Source of the DNA: Tetradesmus obliquus
Taxonomy: Eukaryota; Chlorophyta; Chlorophyceae; Sphaeropleales; Scenedesmaceae
Length of the DNA stretch: 64,000 nt
Reading direction: 5' to 3'
Assembly: GCA_030272155.1 (NCBI GenBank)
Contig: CP126199.1
Coordinates: 5,692,501 to 5,756,500 of the forward strand
Position numbers and translations under genes: made by a program. Shown here one piece after another: positions 37,590 through 49,030 of the stretch. The notes under the pieces are model-generated. The model was given only the letters and a program-made list of their open reading frames with translations, made no database searches and was not told the DNA's origin. The stretch's first letter is position 1. Every line of letters begins with the position of its first letter.

Positions 37590-39173
37590 AGGATGTCAGC
37601 GCTGCAGGACGTGCTGGCGCACGAGGCCTGCCCCTCACCGCGCCTGCTGAGCCCAGCCACAGCGCTCTACCCCAGCGCAGTCAGCTTCAGTGAGGCAGCA
37701 GGCGCAGTCATCTGCAGGGCAGTCACCTCCTGCGCTGACCTGTCGCGCGCGCTGCTGCTGCTGCTGCCGCCGGGTGCGCTGCGGCCCGGGCCGCGGCCAA
37801 GTGATGCGGCGGCTGCGCTGAGTGCTGCTGCTGCTGCGTTTGTTGATGCTGGCAGCAGCTGGGATGCTGCGAGGGGGGAGCTGCTGCAGGCGCGGGGTGC
37901 TGCGTTGGGCCAGTACTGGTCTGCTGTGGTGTCAGCGAAGCATGTGCGGGTGGCGCGGCACGGCCAGGTGAGGGCTGCGGCTGGACTGTAGCGCTAGCGT
38001 GCACACATGGATGTAGGATGGATGTATGATGGATGTTACAGTGTCCCGTGGCTGGTGCATGTGTTGAGGGCACGTGGTGCATGTGTTGAGGGCACGTGGT
38101 GCAGATGCTGGTGCATGTGTTGAGGGCACGTGGTGCAGATGCTGGTGCATGTGTTGAGGGCACGTGGTGCAGATGCTGGTGCATGTGTTGAGGGCACGTG
38201 GTGCAGATGCTGGTGCATGTGTTGAGGGCACGTGGTGCAGATGCTGGTGCATGTGTTGAGGGCACGTGGTGCAGATGCTGGTGCATGTGTTGAGGGCACG
38301 TGGTGCAGATGCTGGTGCATGTGTTGAGGGCACGTGGTGCAGATGCTGGTGCATGTGTTGAGGGCACGTGGTGCAGATGTTGGTGCATGTGTTGAGGGCA
38401 CGTGGTGCAGATGCTGGTGCATGTGTTGAGGGCACGTGGTGCAGATGCTGGTGCCGCACGGCATGTGCGGGGCCAGGTGTGTCACGTGAACCTGTCATGT
38501 GCGGGGCCAGGTGTGTCACGTGAACCTGTCATGTGCGGGGCCAGGTGTGTCACGTGAACCTGTCATGTGCGGGGCCAGGTGTGTCACGTGAACCTGTCAT
38601 GTGCGGGGCCAGGTGTGTCACGTGAACCTGTCATGTGCGGGGCCAGGTGTGTCACGTGAACCTGGCATGTGCGGGGCCAGGTGTCACACGTGAACCTGGC
38701 ATGTGCGGGGCCAGGTGTGTCACGTGAACCTGTCATGGTGTGCAACCTGCATCATGGTTTGGCCTACCATCTGCCAGCACAAATTGCAAGCATGGCGGGC
38801 ATGCATGGTAGGTATGGCGCAGGGCCAGGGCCAGCTGGCATCATCGGCTTGGCTACTAGGGCAATGAAGGGGATTGAGGCCTGCATCAGGTCTGCCGGAG
38901 TGTGTGTGTGCCTGCCGCTGCCCACTGTCTGCGGGCACTGACCCAGCTCACCTGCTTTGCTGTGCCTGCCCTGTCCCCCCCCCCCCTCCCTCAGGTGCTG
39001 CCGGCCATGTTTGTGTGGGTGCTGCTGGAGGGCCTGCTGCAGGCGGTGCAGGCCATGGAGGCAGCAGGACTGGAGCTGCTGGAGGCAGCAGCAGCAGCAC
39101 AGCCTAATGACAGCAGCAGCAGCGCAGAGGCAGCGGAGGCAGCGGTGGCAGATGCAGAGGCCCAGCCTGTTGC

Positions 39174-39210
<37 letters not shown>

Positions 39211-39396
39211 GCGCATGGCCGTGACGCAGCAGCGCAGCAGGGTGTGGCGGCGTTGAAGGAGTTGGCTGCAGCTGTGGCCATGCTGCCGATGCTGCGCAAC
39301 CTCGCTGCCATTGTGCGGCTGGGGTTCTCAGCAGCATACAACACGCTGGTCAGCTGCTGCCGTGCAGCTTCACGGAATAGGCATCAGCACAAAGTC

Positions 39397-39448
<52 letters not shown>

Positions 39449-40095
39449 CAGCTTGGCTGTCCTTTGTACGCTCAGCTCGAGCAGCAGCTGCAGCGCCGGC
39501 TTCCGCGTGGCTGCGGCTGGGCCGCCGCCGCGACGCTGCCGCTGCCTTCAAGTTCTGGCTGTGCCTGAGCCTGCTGATGGCACTGGTGCTGGCTCTGTCA
39601 GCAGGGGCGGGCGGGGGCGTGCACCCTGCTGTTGTGAGTGGCGTCATGGCACTGCCCACGCATGGCGTGGTGGCGTTTGTGCTGGCGTGGCATGAGCGCG
39701 TGGAGTCCACGTTGATTCGGGTGGGTAAATTGGGTGCAACCTTAAATTGGTGGTGCTGGCTCAGCAGTGCTGTTTGCACGGATGCAACCAGGGACTTCTT
39801 TATGTCGCATAATTGAGAAGATAGCTGCTTGTGGGTCCTGGTCCAATGTTTAGCGTGTGGAGCCGACGGTATACGGATGGGGCGGCCTTGGCAGCCGTGC
39901 ATGGCAGCCGTGCTTCGAGTGTGTGTCGGGGTGCTGCGCTAGTGCTGCTGTGCACAGTTGCAACAAAGTATGGTGCTGCCAGCGATGCTGGCTCTCGCCA
40001 CCACTGCAGACAGACCTAGCCAAGCACCACATGCACCAGCACCACATGCAACATGGTATGTGCTAGGCAGGTACCGACTTATGGCTCGTGTGCAA

Positions 40096-40136
<41 letters not shown>

Positions 40137-41342
40137 CAGGTGCTGCTGCGCATCCTGGGCACCTGTGCAGGATCCTACATCGGCTACGCAGCAGTGGCCA
40201 TCGCCCCCTGCAGCGCGCCAGCACTGCTGGCCATGCTGTGTGCATTTGGGGTGGTGCTGGCCCCCCTGGCGTCTGCCTCGCTGCACCTGCGCTTTGCCAC
40301 TGCGCTGACCTTCATCTCTGCGGGCGTGGTGGTGCTGTGCCAGTATGACGTGGCACAGGGCTGCGCCAGCGCCAGTGCGGGGTTCTATGTGGGACGCATT
40401 GTGCAGGTGAGTGGGGCAGCAGGCGGCGGCGGGTTTGCTGTGCGCTGGGTGCTGGGTGCTGGGTGCTGACTGCAGGCGGGTCGCCTTAGGCCTACGAGGG
40501 TGTCATCGTACGCTTGTGCACTGAGTGGGTACTCTCAGCTGGCGAGTTAGCATGTGGTGCCATCAGCTGCATCTATCTGAGCAGCTGCTCACAGCACTTG
40601 TGCCACAACAGACGGCGCCCTGAGCCCCTGCACCTGAGGCCCAGTGTTGCCGGCACTGCACCTGAGGCCCAGTGTTGCCGGCACTGCTTGGAGCACTGCT
40701 GCTGAGGCTCACCACGTGCCAACCCTGCTGACAACTCCTGCTGCCGTGCAGGCGACGGTGGCGTCGCTGTGGGCGGGCGCCTCCAACCACCTGCTGCTGC
40801 CCTGGTCATCAGGCGACTGGTGCAGGGAGCGGCTGGCGGGGGCCTACCAGGCAGCCGCAGGCCTGCTGGCAGAGGCCTGCAAGCTGCAGCTGCAGGCGTA
40901 CAGGCACCTGCACCAGGCAGCACCAGCAGCAGCAGCGAGTGATGGCTGTGCAGCAGACGCGGAAGCAGGTGATGGTGACGTTGTGCTCCTGGTTGACTCC
41001 AAGAGGATTCAGCAGCAGCAGTCAGCAGCTGCTGCTGCTCACCCCCAGCAAAGTACAGCAGCTTGCCAGCCGCACTCTCAGGCTGAGCTGCAGGCACGGC
41101 TGCAGTCCCTGCGTGGCTCACTGCAGGGCAAGCTAGTGGCCCCACTTGTGGCAGTGCAGAAGGCGGTTGATGCTGAGGTGAGTGTGTGGCACCACCATGC
41201 GCCGCGGGGCATGGCTGCGCGCAGCGTGAAGGTGCTGCTGCGGGGCATGCTGGAGCTGGCTGACAGGCTGGTGGGGCTGACGGCCACACTGGCGGCACTG
41301 CCGGAGACGAATGTGCAGCAGGTTGGGGGCAGCAGCAGCGGG

Positions 41343-41374
<32 letters not shown>

Positions 41375-42068
41375 GGGATCAGATGGCGTCCTGCAGCGCT
41401 TGAGGCGCTACTCATTAGGTGGGCAGCAGCAAGGAGAGGCAGCTGGGGACATTGGTGCAGCGGGAGGCGGGCCTGATGATGACGTGGCTAATACGGCACG
41501 CAGCGACCAGAATGTGGCGGCTATGCAGGAGTCCAGCGGTGCTAATGCAGCAGCAGAGGGTACTGATGCTGCGTCGCTACGCTACCTTGCCGGAGCCCTG
41601 ATGAAGCCGGTGCATGAGGCAGTGGCTGCGCAGATGGTGCTGCTGCAGGCTGCTGCTGCAGCCGTGACGGAGCTTCTGCTGCTGCCGCATGGCAAGCGCG
41701 TACAGGTAAAGATTGCCGCAGCCGCTGCCGGTGCTGCAGCTGCGGATTCGGCAGAGGCGGCTGTGGAGCGGCCCGAGCAGCAGCTGCGGGGGTTGCTGCA
41801 GCAGCTGCAGCAGCAGCGGCGCAGCGCCAGGGAGCTGCTGGTGGCGCTGCGGCAGGCCATTCATTCTGAGCTGAGGCAGCAGCAGAAGCAGCAAGCTGAT
41901 CACAGTGCTGAGGGAGGTGCTGCTGCTGCTGCTGTTGAGGGCTGGTGGGTTGCTGCTGGTGGGCACTACATGCAGCAGCTGGCGTTTGACTATGCGCTGG
42001 ACAAGGCAGTGGGGCAGATGGCGGCAGTGGCTGAGGCGGCTCTGGCTGAGGGGGGCGAGGGCGGATGA
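33491..42068 (+). CDS. FUSC / aromatic-acid-exporter-like integral membrane protein (about 1,559 aa)
   Basis: Eleven exons: 33491-33598, 33791-34003, 34458-34561, 34928-35108, 35382-36563, 36786-36872, 37116-37234, 37592-37967, 38995-39720, 40140-40406, 40752-42068. The N-terminal half carries hydrophobic helices (LQLGVQLAVATLLAGL; ACFAPVLSTICIVSMSPD; SYLALLCVSSSVGIAALAAP; NITVSSLVFCVTVL). A second set lies at about 970-1120 (FKFWLCLSLLMALVLAL; THGVVAFVLAW; VLLRILGTCAGSYIGYAAVA). The R-x2-GT-x2-G pattern after a helix resembles FUSC and bacterial/plant aromatic-acid or ALMT-like exporters. A roughly 390-residue hydrophilic block in exon 5, with Ala, Gln and His runs, separates the halves; exon 9 has Gln runs of about 10 and 16. 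The C-terminal 440 residues are mainly helical and probably cytosolic. A transport role is inferred from fold only; substrate unknown. Exons 2-4 are the least certain, since other phase-compatible acceptors exist. Confidence 0.7.
37535..37591 (+). repeat. (CTG)18-like tract forming an intron 3' end
   Basis: About 18 uninterrupted CTG triplets run directly into the CTGCAG acceptor of exon 8 of the FUSC-like gene. Shorter tracts of the same kind precede its exons 6, 7 and 10. Confidence 0.9.
38055..38450. repeat. 34-bp minisatellite A, about 12 copies, in an intron
   Basis: About 12 tandem copies of a 34-bp unit lie in the intron 37968-38994 of the FUSC-like gene. Copies are almost identical; one has gatgttg for gatgctg and the first unit is shortened. 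Each unit contains a CACGTG palindrome and a CATGTG. Since 34 is not a multiple of three, the antisense reading cycles through all frames without a stop and creates long false ORFs. Confidence 0.95.
38462..38736. repeat. 34-bp minisatellite B, about 8 copies, in the same intron
   Basis: Eight copies of a second 34-bp unit begin 11 bases after minisatellite A. The unit differs in sequence but also carries one CACGTG and one CATGTG. The sixth, seventh and eighth copies show small differences (tgtcatg/tggcatg, gtgtgtcac/gtgtcacac). Confidence 0.95.
39175..39447 (+). repeat. Two exonic CAG tracts (poly-Gln) in the FUSC-like gene
   Basis: CAG runs at about 39175-39208 and 39400-39447 encode glutamine runs of about 10 and 16 residues in exon 9, on either side of a moderately hydrophobic helix. 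They read CAG on the coding strand, opposite to the CTG polarity of nearby intron ends. Confidence 0.9.
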
Positions 42069-42864
42069 GGCGGCTGGCAGCAGCATTTGCTGGGCAGGGT
42101 TTGCTGCTACAGGCAGCGAGGCTGGATGAGGCGGCTGGCGGCGCTTGATTGGGCAGGTGGCCAGCAGGCAAGAATTGAACGCGCAGGCTGGCACAGCCTC
42201 AGGCTGGGCCCTGAGCATTGCTGCATTGCTGCAGCTGCCTGCTTCAGGTTTGGCCCTGATATCTGCGGCCCGCTAGTTCCTTTCAGGACTGGCTGGAGGC
42301 AGCTTATGCTGTGTGGCATGTGTGCGCACTTGGTGATGCGGCACTGAGTGCGTGTTGCAATTAAATTTCGTTCGGTTGCTGTGTAGTGGAGCTTGCTTGA
42401 CATGTGGTGCCCCTGGTTGCAGGCTGACAGATGTCCCACCTGTTGTGGCGTTGCGCAATGCCTGATGACAGTCATTTGCGTTGACAGCCTGCAGCTGTAT
42501 GGTGAATGTGCACAGGTTTGTCCCTCAGGTCATAGTTAGCACACCACATGCAAGGAACACACCAGACTCGATGCAGCTGCGAAAGTCTTTCTGTGCAGCG
42601 GCACAGCTACGACCACTAGAACTGCAGAGTGAAGTCCTGCAGCCGCAGGCACCCAGCCAGGCACTGGTTTGGAATTGACGGTGCGGTAATATACTTCAAA
42701 GGACGTCACTGTTGGGCAACGTATGAACGACAACTGGAAGCAGGGCACCCTGTGTGTCGGTGATTGATCGTTTGGGCAGGTGGTTTGGGCCCACTTCACA
42801 CATTGGTTGGGCGCCACTCAATACGTCACATTTTCTTTGCACCTTTCAGTTTAACGTTCATTAG
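42069..42864. other. Intergenic: FUSC-like 3' end to CDH copy 1 promoter
   Basis: No gene is supported. The first part is probably the 3'UTR of the FUSC-like gene and includes a short duplication of its final coding bases (ggctggatgaggcggctggc at 42120-42139 repeats 42065-42078 in part). The last part belongs to the promoter of CDH copy 1. Confidence 0.4.
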
Positions 42865-42873
42865 TATATAAAC
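42865..42873 (+). promoter_or_regulatory. TATA box of CDH copy 1
   Basis: TATATAAAC lies upstream of a pyrimidine-rich leader shared with copies 2 and 3 (gaccagtcagtctctcatcttgc in parts). A related TATA element sits at the same distance from the shared leader in each copy, so transcription probably starts about 30 bases downstream. Confidence 0.6.
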
Positions 42874-43070
42874 ATGCGTCGTGGCTCATAACCTGTGTAT
42901 CTAGTGTGACCAGTCAGTCTCTCATCTTGCTGTTGCTCTCCTCCGCGAACACAGCAGCAGCTTCGATCCATCAAGTCCTTTATTTGACCAGAAATATCTA
43001 GCAATTGATATCCAGCAGCATCTTTAGCTCTCCTTCCTAGCAGGAGCATCACCTCAGGTACGGTCCTGGT

Positions 43071-43091
43071 TCCTCGCCGCTAGCGCGAGGA
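43071..43091 (+). promoter_or_regulatory. Hairpin just inside the 5'UTR intron of CDH copy 1
   Basis: TCCTCGC at 43071-43077 can pair with GCGAGGA at 43085-43091 around a 7-base loop. It begins 13 bases after the donor (cag|gtacgg, GT at 43058) of a 5'UTR intron ending at 43497. Copy 2 keeps the same stem with one G-U pair. Confidence 0.4.
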
Positions 43092-43545
43092 CCAAGCGCT
43101 GTGTGTGGGTTTTGCCTAGTAGATCTCCAACCAAACCGTTGAAAAAGAGCAATTACCAATTGCCTTGCTCCGCAGACACCCAGCAGCGCTCTGGGTGCTC
43201 CAGCATCACGGCATGCGCAAACCGTTCTGCATGCTCCTCGGAACTTGCAGCATCTAAGCTGATGTATGCACTGTTGCATCCGACCTTTAGTTTGCGTCAC
43301 CTTCGCTCCCTGAAGAAAGTACGAGCTGTGAGCTGTGTGCATGCAGCACCACCAGCATCCCTAGCAGCAGTACTGCTGCCTGACAGCAGCACTCACAGGT
43401 GTCAGAACAGCAGCACGTCCGCACTTGTCACTGATCCTCCAGCAGCTCTGATCCCTTACATACCTGCAAATGCTTTTACAAACTATCTCCTTGCAGGTCT
43501 ACTTGCTCCAGACAGCTCTGCGTAAAAGTCCCGCTGTGTCACAAG

Positions 43546-45881
43546 ATGCGCTCCAACCATGGGAGCCCTTTGGCCTGGCCCTGCATGGCAGCCATCCTGC
43601 TGCTGCTCTGCGCCGCAAGCGCAGCAGCCAGAGACATCGCCCCAGGCCACGGCGACAGGTGCAGCAGCTCCGCATCATGCAGCACTGGCAGCACCTGCGA
43701 ATGCACCTGCAGGAGCAGGCATGGCTCTGCTGCTGCCAGCAGCAGCAGCGATGTGAGCTCTGCAGGCGGAGGCAGCTATCTGGAGCCTGGTGACACCTGC
43801 TCGTTGAGGCGCAACCCCGGCCAAGCCTTTGCGCGCTGCCGCCCTGGCAGCTTCTGCTCCTGCTCCTGCGTTGCAAGTGGGGCACCCAAATCGTCCTTTG
43901 GATCATCCTACCTCCCTGCTGGTGTGTGCGCTGATGGCAGCAAGTGTGGCTCCAGGGCCCCTTTCAAGTGCGGCAACACACAAAACCTCAAGTGCTCCTT
44001 CACGGCAACAACCTCCACCACCTGCGCGGCCCTAAGCTATGCCAAGTGAGTGAAACAATGCAGCAGCCTGTGCTGGTCAAGAGGGGTTACTAGCAGCGCT
44101 TCAGGGTAGCTAAGAAGCGCTGATGTTGCACTGTGCAGTCAGCTGCCATGCGTGCTTTCTGCTCCTGCCAGCTCCTCTGCTTGTGGCAGGGAGGGCGACC
44201 TTGATGCCAGCCGCAGCAGTAGATAGCTTGCAGGCACGAGATAACATGCAGTCATTGACACGCCAGAAAGCTGCCGCACATGTGCTTGAGACACCGTCTG
44301 CTCCTGCCATGTTCCTCAAGCCATGCTGTGCGTGCTGCTGCTGCTGCTGCTCTCGCAGGCCCAGCCCCAGCCAGACCTACTGCATGGCCAACTTCAAGAC
44401 CACCTGCGCCGACCCAGCCAATGCAGGGTGCAACAGGTGAGCACGCGTGCATGCTGATGACAGGTGGTAGCAGCGCTGCTGACCACAACTGCTCAACAGT
44501 GCTTGGGGTGTCTGCTGCTGGTTGAAGAAAATGCGGGCGCATGCAAAATGTTTTACAGGCCATGGCTGTTGCTGCATGCTGTGCTTGATATGCTTGATGT
44601 GCCAGGCACTAGGGAACAGCAAGCGGAGTAGATGCATCAGGCATGCACAGGGTGGTGGAGTGCTCCTCACTGGAGGCACCACAAGGCCTGCTGCCTGCTG
44701 CAAATCAGATGCTTTGTTGCCAGACTTCTTCTGGGTGGCATCAGGACTGTGCTGTGTGCCTGACTGGCTGCTGCTGCTGCTGGCTGCAGGTGTGCCATCT
44801 ACAAGGTCATGCAGGCGTGTGCGGCGCAGAGCTCGCCCTGGCCCACACCCAGCCAGAAGCTTGACGAGGCCTGCCGCTACCACAGCACAGCAGGTATGTG
44901 TGGCACTGCTTGGGCTTGCGCACACACGCACAATCAACAGCACTTGAACCTGGGGTCTGCTCGCTGTGGCAAGTTCATTCATATCTCTGCTGCGGGCCGT
45001 GCAACAGTAGCGGTGCTGCCCTCCACAGCTTTGGAAGTTTCAAAGTTTGCCGCTGCACCGCTGTCTCACCACACTCTGGGCTGGTGTGGCCGCTGCTGCT
45101 GCTGCTTCTGTCGCTGCTGCTGTCAGGCAGCTACGTGATTGTGAAGTCCCGCACGGTCGACTCCAGCCAAAAGACACAGGCGGAGAAGGACCCAGAGACA
45201 GGCAGCAACATCTGCATCATGCCCGACCACTACATCCTCATGCCCACAACAGCATGCACCGGCGTGGACGACGTCAACTCGAAGTGCACAGGTGCGGTGT
45301 CTGTGGTCGCTCTCGCGTTTGCTGTGCGAGATGATGCATGTGAGAACCTGCTGAGACAAAGCTACACACATGGCCAGTGCATGACTCGCTGTTGCTGCAC
45401 TGCTGCGCTGGCTGCAGGCCCCAACGTGGCCTACTGGGACGGCGCGGTGCGTCACGGCTACGGCAGCAGCGCCGGCGATTTGGGCTTTGGCAACAGCAAC
45501 TGGGCTGTGATGATCAACGCACCAGGTGAGGTGGCTGGTCCCTTGCTGGCAGCATGGCAGGGGTGCTGCTTGATCACCTGGGGGGTGCTGCGCAGCGAGT
45601 GAATGCGCAGGTTGTGAGGCTGCGTACAAAGCTTTGTACAGGGCAGCGGCGTCAGCTCAGCCTATGGAGGTCATGCTGTGATACATGCACTGCTGCCAGC
45701 ATTGTTGGGCACCGTTCAGTTCGACGCACAGCATCACTGCCTTGAAGCTTGCAGTGCGCGTACACTGTTATGCAAAAGCAGCATACGGAATCCCGCCTGC
45801 AGCGGCAGGCTTTCTGTGCAAGTGCTCTCCTGCCAATCACCTTTTGAAGTGTCACAGGAATGCCCCTGACTCCTTGCGTTT

Positions 45882-45912
<31 letters not shown>

Positions 45913-46927
45913 TGCTGTTGCTGCTGTTGCTGCTGCTGTGTCATCAACACATGCTGCTGCTGTTGCTGCTGCCAGATGAGCGTGGGCAGCACCAGATGCA
46001 CATCCATGTGGCCCCTCTGGAGCCCGCATCAGCGAGCAATGTCCTGTTTGTGGCCAAGGAGGACAACCGCATGGAGACAGATCTGACTAAGCCCCCCACG
46101 CACCACAAAGTGAACGGGCACACGGTGGCTGCCTACTTCTTCAAGGACGCCGCCACACCGCCTGCATCTCTGGTGAGCCCGTAGATCAGGGTCCAGGGTT
46201 GCTCATGGAACCTCAGCAGGTGTCCCACATTCGTGCACAATGACCCCTGCGCTGTCGGCGTGAACTCGTTGCCTTGTGCTTGGACTGCTGCTGACCGTTC
46301 GAACGCTTGTGCTGTGCAGAAAACCTTGGACGTCTTTGGCACCGCGGCCGCCATCCATGCCAAGTACTCCCAGAACCCTAGCCAGGAGGCTTACGGAGTG
46401 GCACTCATCCCCAAGAAAGGAGGCTACATCGTAGCAGCGGTGAGCGGCTGATGGCAATATCATATCGTTCATCTAGTAATTTGTTTGTCTGCCATACCTG
46501 TTGGCATTGGCACGGCGCGGTCCCCTCACCTGCAGCGAGCAGCTGGGATGAGGCAGCATGGAGGCACCACTGCTGCTGCAGCCTGCAGGCTTGCTGTAGC
46601 ACCATGACTGCGCATGCAAGGTTGCAAAGCCAGAAGCCACAGGCAAGAGGGGCGATCGCTTTCATTTACTTTGCTGTATGTTGTAAGGTCCTGACGGCTG
46701 TTAGGTAAAGCACAGAAATGCAACGGCACAATGGTGCGTGCATGTGATGTCCCCTACAGGAAGTTTTTTGCCATTTTTATGAATCGCTGTGCTGACACGT
46801 CACGTTGCTGTGGTGTCTTGCTGCCCTGCAGACGTACGGGTTTGCTGATGTCAACGTCATGAACACAACGCCTGCCAACAGCCCCAGGAACAAGTTCTGC
46901 CAGGCCGCGTGCCAGCCATTCAAGTAG
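43546..46927 (+). CDS. Secreted Cys-rich protein with C-terminal CDP-diacylglycerol pyrophosphatase (CDH) domain, copy 1
   Basis: Eight coding exons: 43546-44045, 44359-44436, 44790-44893, 45127-45291, 45418-45525, 45976-46172, 46320-46439, 46832-46927, giving 455 aa. A signal peptide (WPCMAAILLLLCAASAAA) is followed by a Cys-rich region with RCSSSASCSTGSTC and RCRPGSFCSCSC, then a second Cys-rich stretch. The CDH domain starts near residue 193: SYVIVKSRT, YILMPTTACTGVDD, YWDGAVRHGY, WAVMINAPDERGQHQMHIHV (His327 and His329 approximate) and YGVALIPKKGGYIVAA. These align block by block with E. coli Cdh (YVVLKD, YLLMPT, LAINSRTGRTQNHFHIH, YGLAM). Cdh cleaves CDP-diacylglycerol to CMP and phosphatidate and belongs to the HIT superfamily; its E. 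coli form faces the periplasm. An extracellular or vacuolar place here is inferred from the signal peptide. Unlike copies 2 and 3, it lacks the cadherin-like exons. A 5'UTR intron (43058-43497) precedes the start. Confidence 0.85.
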
Positions 46928-47262
46928 AGGCAGCGTAGCTGGGCTGTCCGGCTGGCGGAAGCGGGTGTCAGTTATGGCAGGACCCAGTGGTAGAAGCTGC
47001 TGTGGCCCCTGCCTGCGGACCCATTCAATGCTCAAGACAGGCACAGTAGCCTGCAGGTGCATTTGTTCACGGTGACACTCCTGCAGGGCTAGGCCTGGAA
47101 GTAAAGAGGGTGGCGCCGGCATTTGAGCAGTAAGCAGTGATTGCTGTGACGTGCAGTGTGCAACACTTGTGGTGCACCTGTTTGCATGGTTGGCAGCTAT
47201 GGTGCAGAGCTTGCACAACGTGTTGGAGGAATTGTTGCAAAAGGTATGAGAGCGAGGCCCGC

Positions 47263-47267
47263 TGTAA
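47263..47267 (+). terminator. Candidate TGTAA polyadenylation signal for CDH copy 1
   Basis: First clear TGTAA found after the stop, about 340 bases downstream. The motif is short, so support is weak. Confidence 0.25.
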
Positions 47268-48790
47268 TGCGGCAACAAACCAGAGATGCGGTCAGTGATC
47301 TAAGCAGAGTCCTTTGACATTGGGGCAGCTTGTCACATAACTCTGTGGTGATAGGGGTATGCACTCTGGTGTGGTGTGCCATGCACACAAAATAATGCAC
47401 TGTTGCAAATTGAACAGGCCTGTGATCAAGAACATTCCGCTGCAAGTGCTCACAGCTGTGCCGCATGGTGGCATGGGGCAAGCACGAGCCAGGCCAAGTT
47501 GCATAACTGGCTGCTGTGCATTATGCATGCACAGATTGCCACGGGTGTGTGGAAGGCAGACTGCGAGGCACTGCAGCACTTATCAAGATGCAGCTGTGTG
47601 TGCACAGAGCGCCGCCGTTACTTGAACAGCGTACGCGTATGCATGTCTTTTTGTTATTTGAAGTGCCCACAATAATATTCAGCCTATTGCTGTCAGCTCA
47701 GTTGACGACGTGTCATTCAGGCACAAATGTTGTGTTACGATTGGCGGGGCTTCTATGTGTGAATGTTGGTGTAGAATAGGGGACTGCTGTGGCAGAGGTG
47801 TGTACACGGCATGCACGTGCATGTGCACATGCCCTGCCCCCGGAGCAGTAACGACATGTGCGATCACAGCTGACGTCAACAGGCGAGCCAGTTCTGAGCA
47901 ATGGCTGGTGACAGTTCACGTGTTCAACACCAGTTGTGCTTACTGTGCTCGCTTACTGTGCTGAACGCGCAAATCGCCAGTGCTGCGCTGTTGTCTGGGG
48001 TGGTTGAGCAGATGCATGTGTGACTCGTCCCCTTGTGCACTGGCTGGCAGTTGAATAACTGCACCTAGTGAGCTTGGTCTGAGCAACACTTGCCTGGCCG
48101 TGTTGTGCAGTTTAGATGAGCTTTAAAACAATCTGACTATGGTCCGGCTGTTTACAGCAGCATTGCAGTGTTCCGCCCTGTTATTGTTTGCATGACAACC
48201 GGCCGGTACTACTAGTAGGTGGCCTTGCCATCATCAGCAGCTTGTTCTGCAGCAATATTACGGACTTGGTGTTCTTACATGTCACAGCTTATTGAACCTT
48301 TGTGGTGGTGACAATGTAGCACAATTGCGCTGCGCAGGATGCACCTCACACACCCCTGTCATGCCTCGCAGGCGCCTTGCTTAGCTGAGGTGCAGCATGA
48401 GCTTGAGCTCCTGGAGCAATGTATGGGCATACCGTGCAGACAGACACTGTCTGGCAGGTGTGTGTATGGCTAAGGCAGGTCCCCGCGGGCCGGCCGGCCG
48501 TACTCTTACGCACGCTCCAAAGACTGATGTGCGCTCTTGCAGCACTGCCTTCAGTCGGGATATCACGCTGCTGCCCAGGTAGGCGCTGCAGTGGACTGGT
48601 CATCATGGTGCTGGGTGGGCGGCAAGCAGTGTTTTGTCTGCTGAGGGACTTGTTCACGCATGCATCGCCTTTATGCGCTGGCTTGGGATGCGGCAGCTGC
48701 ACGCAAGAAGTGGCTCTTTTGGTTTCTGCGGCCTTGAGCAAAATGCAGGCTCTTATGCAAGAGGTGGCATATGCTATACAGCCGGCGTAG

Positions 48791-49030
48791 GTCATGAGGT
48801 CATGCCGTGCAACTGCCCAGGTCATGAGGTCATGCCGTGCAACTGCCCAGGTCATGAGGTCATGCCGTGCAACTGCCCAGGTCATGAGGTCATGCCGTGC
48901 AACTGCCCAGGTCATGAGGTCATGCCGTGCAACTGCCCAGGTCATGAGGTCATGCCGTGCAACTGCCCAGGTCATGAGGTCATGCCGTGCAACTGCCCAG
49001 GTCATGAGGTCATGCCGTGCAACTGCCCAG
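48791..49030. repeat. 30-bp minisatellite, 8 identical copies
   Basis: Eight back-to-back copies of a 30-bp unit beginning gtcatgaggtcatgc, with no differences seen, followed by a partial ninth (gtcatgac). The unit contains a doubled gtcatg. Since 30 is a multiple of three, both strands show false repetitive ORFs. Confidence 0.95.

Noticed and set aside
37723-38519. Long antisense ORFs with His-Gln-His-Leu-His repeats
   Set aside because: They are readings of the 34-bp minisatellites, which lack stops in all three frames of that strand; the region is an intron of the + strand gene.
43559-43756. Overlapping ORF beginning MGALWPG in CDH copy 1
   Set aside because: Wrong frame; the frame starting at 43546 has a signal peptide and is conserved in copies 2 and 3.
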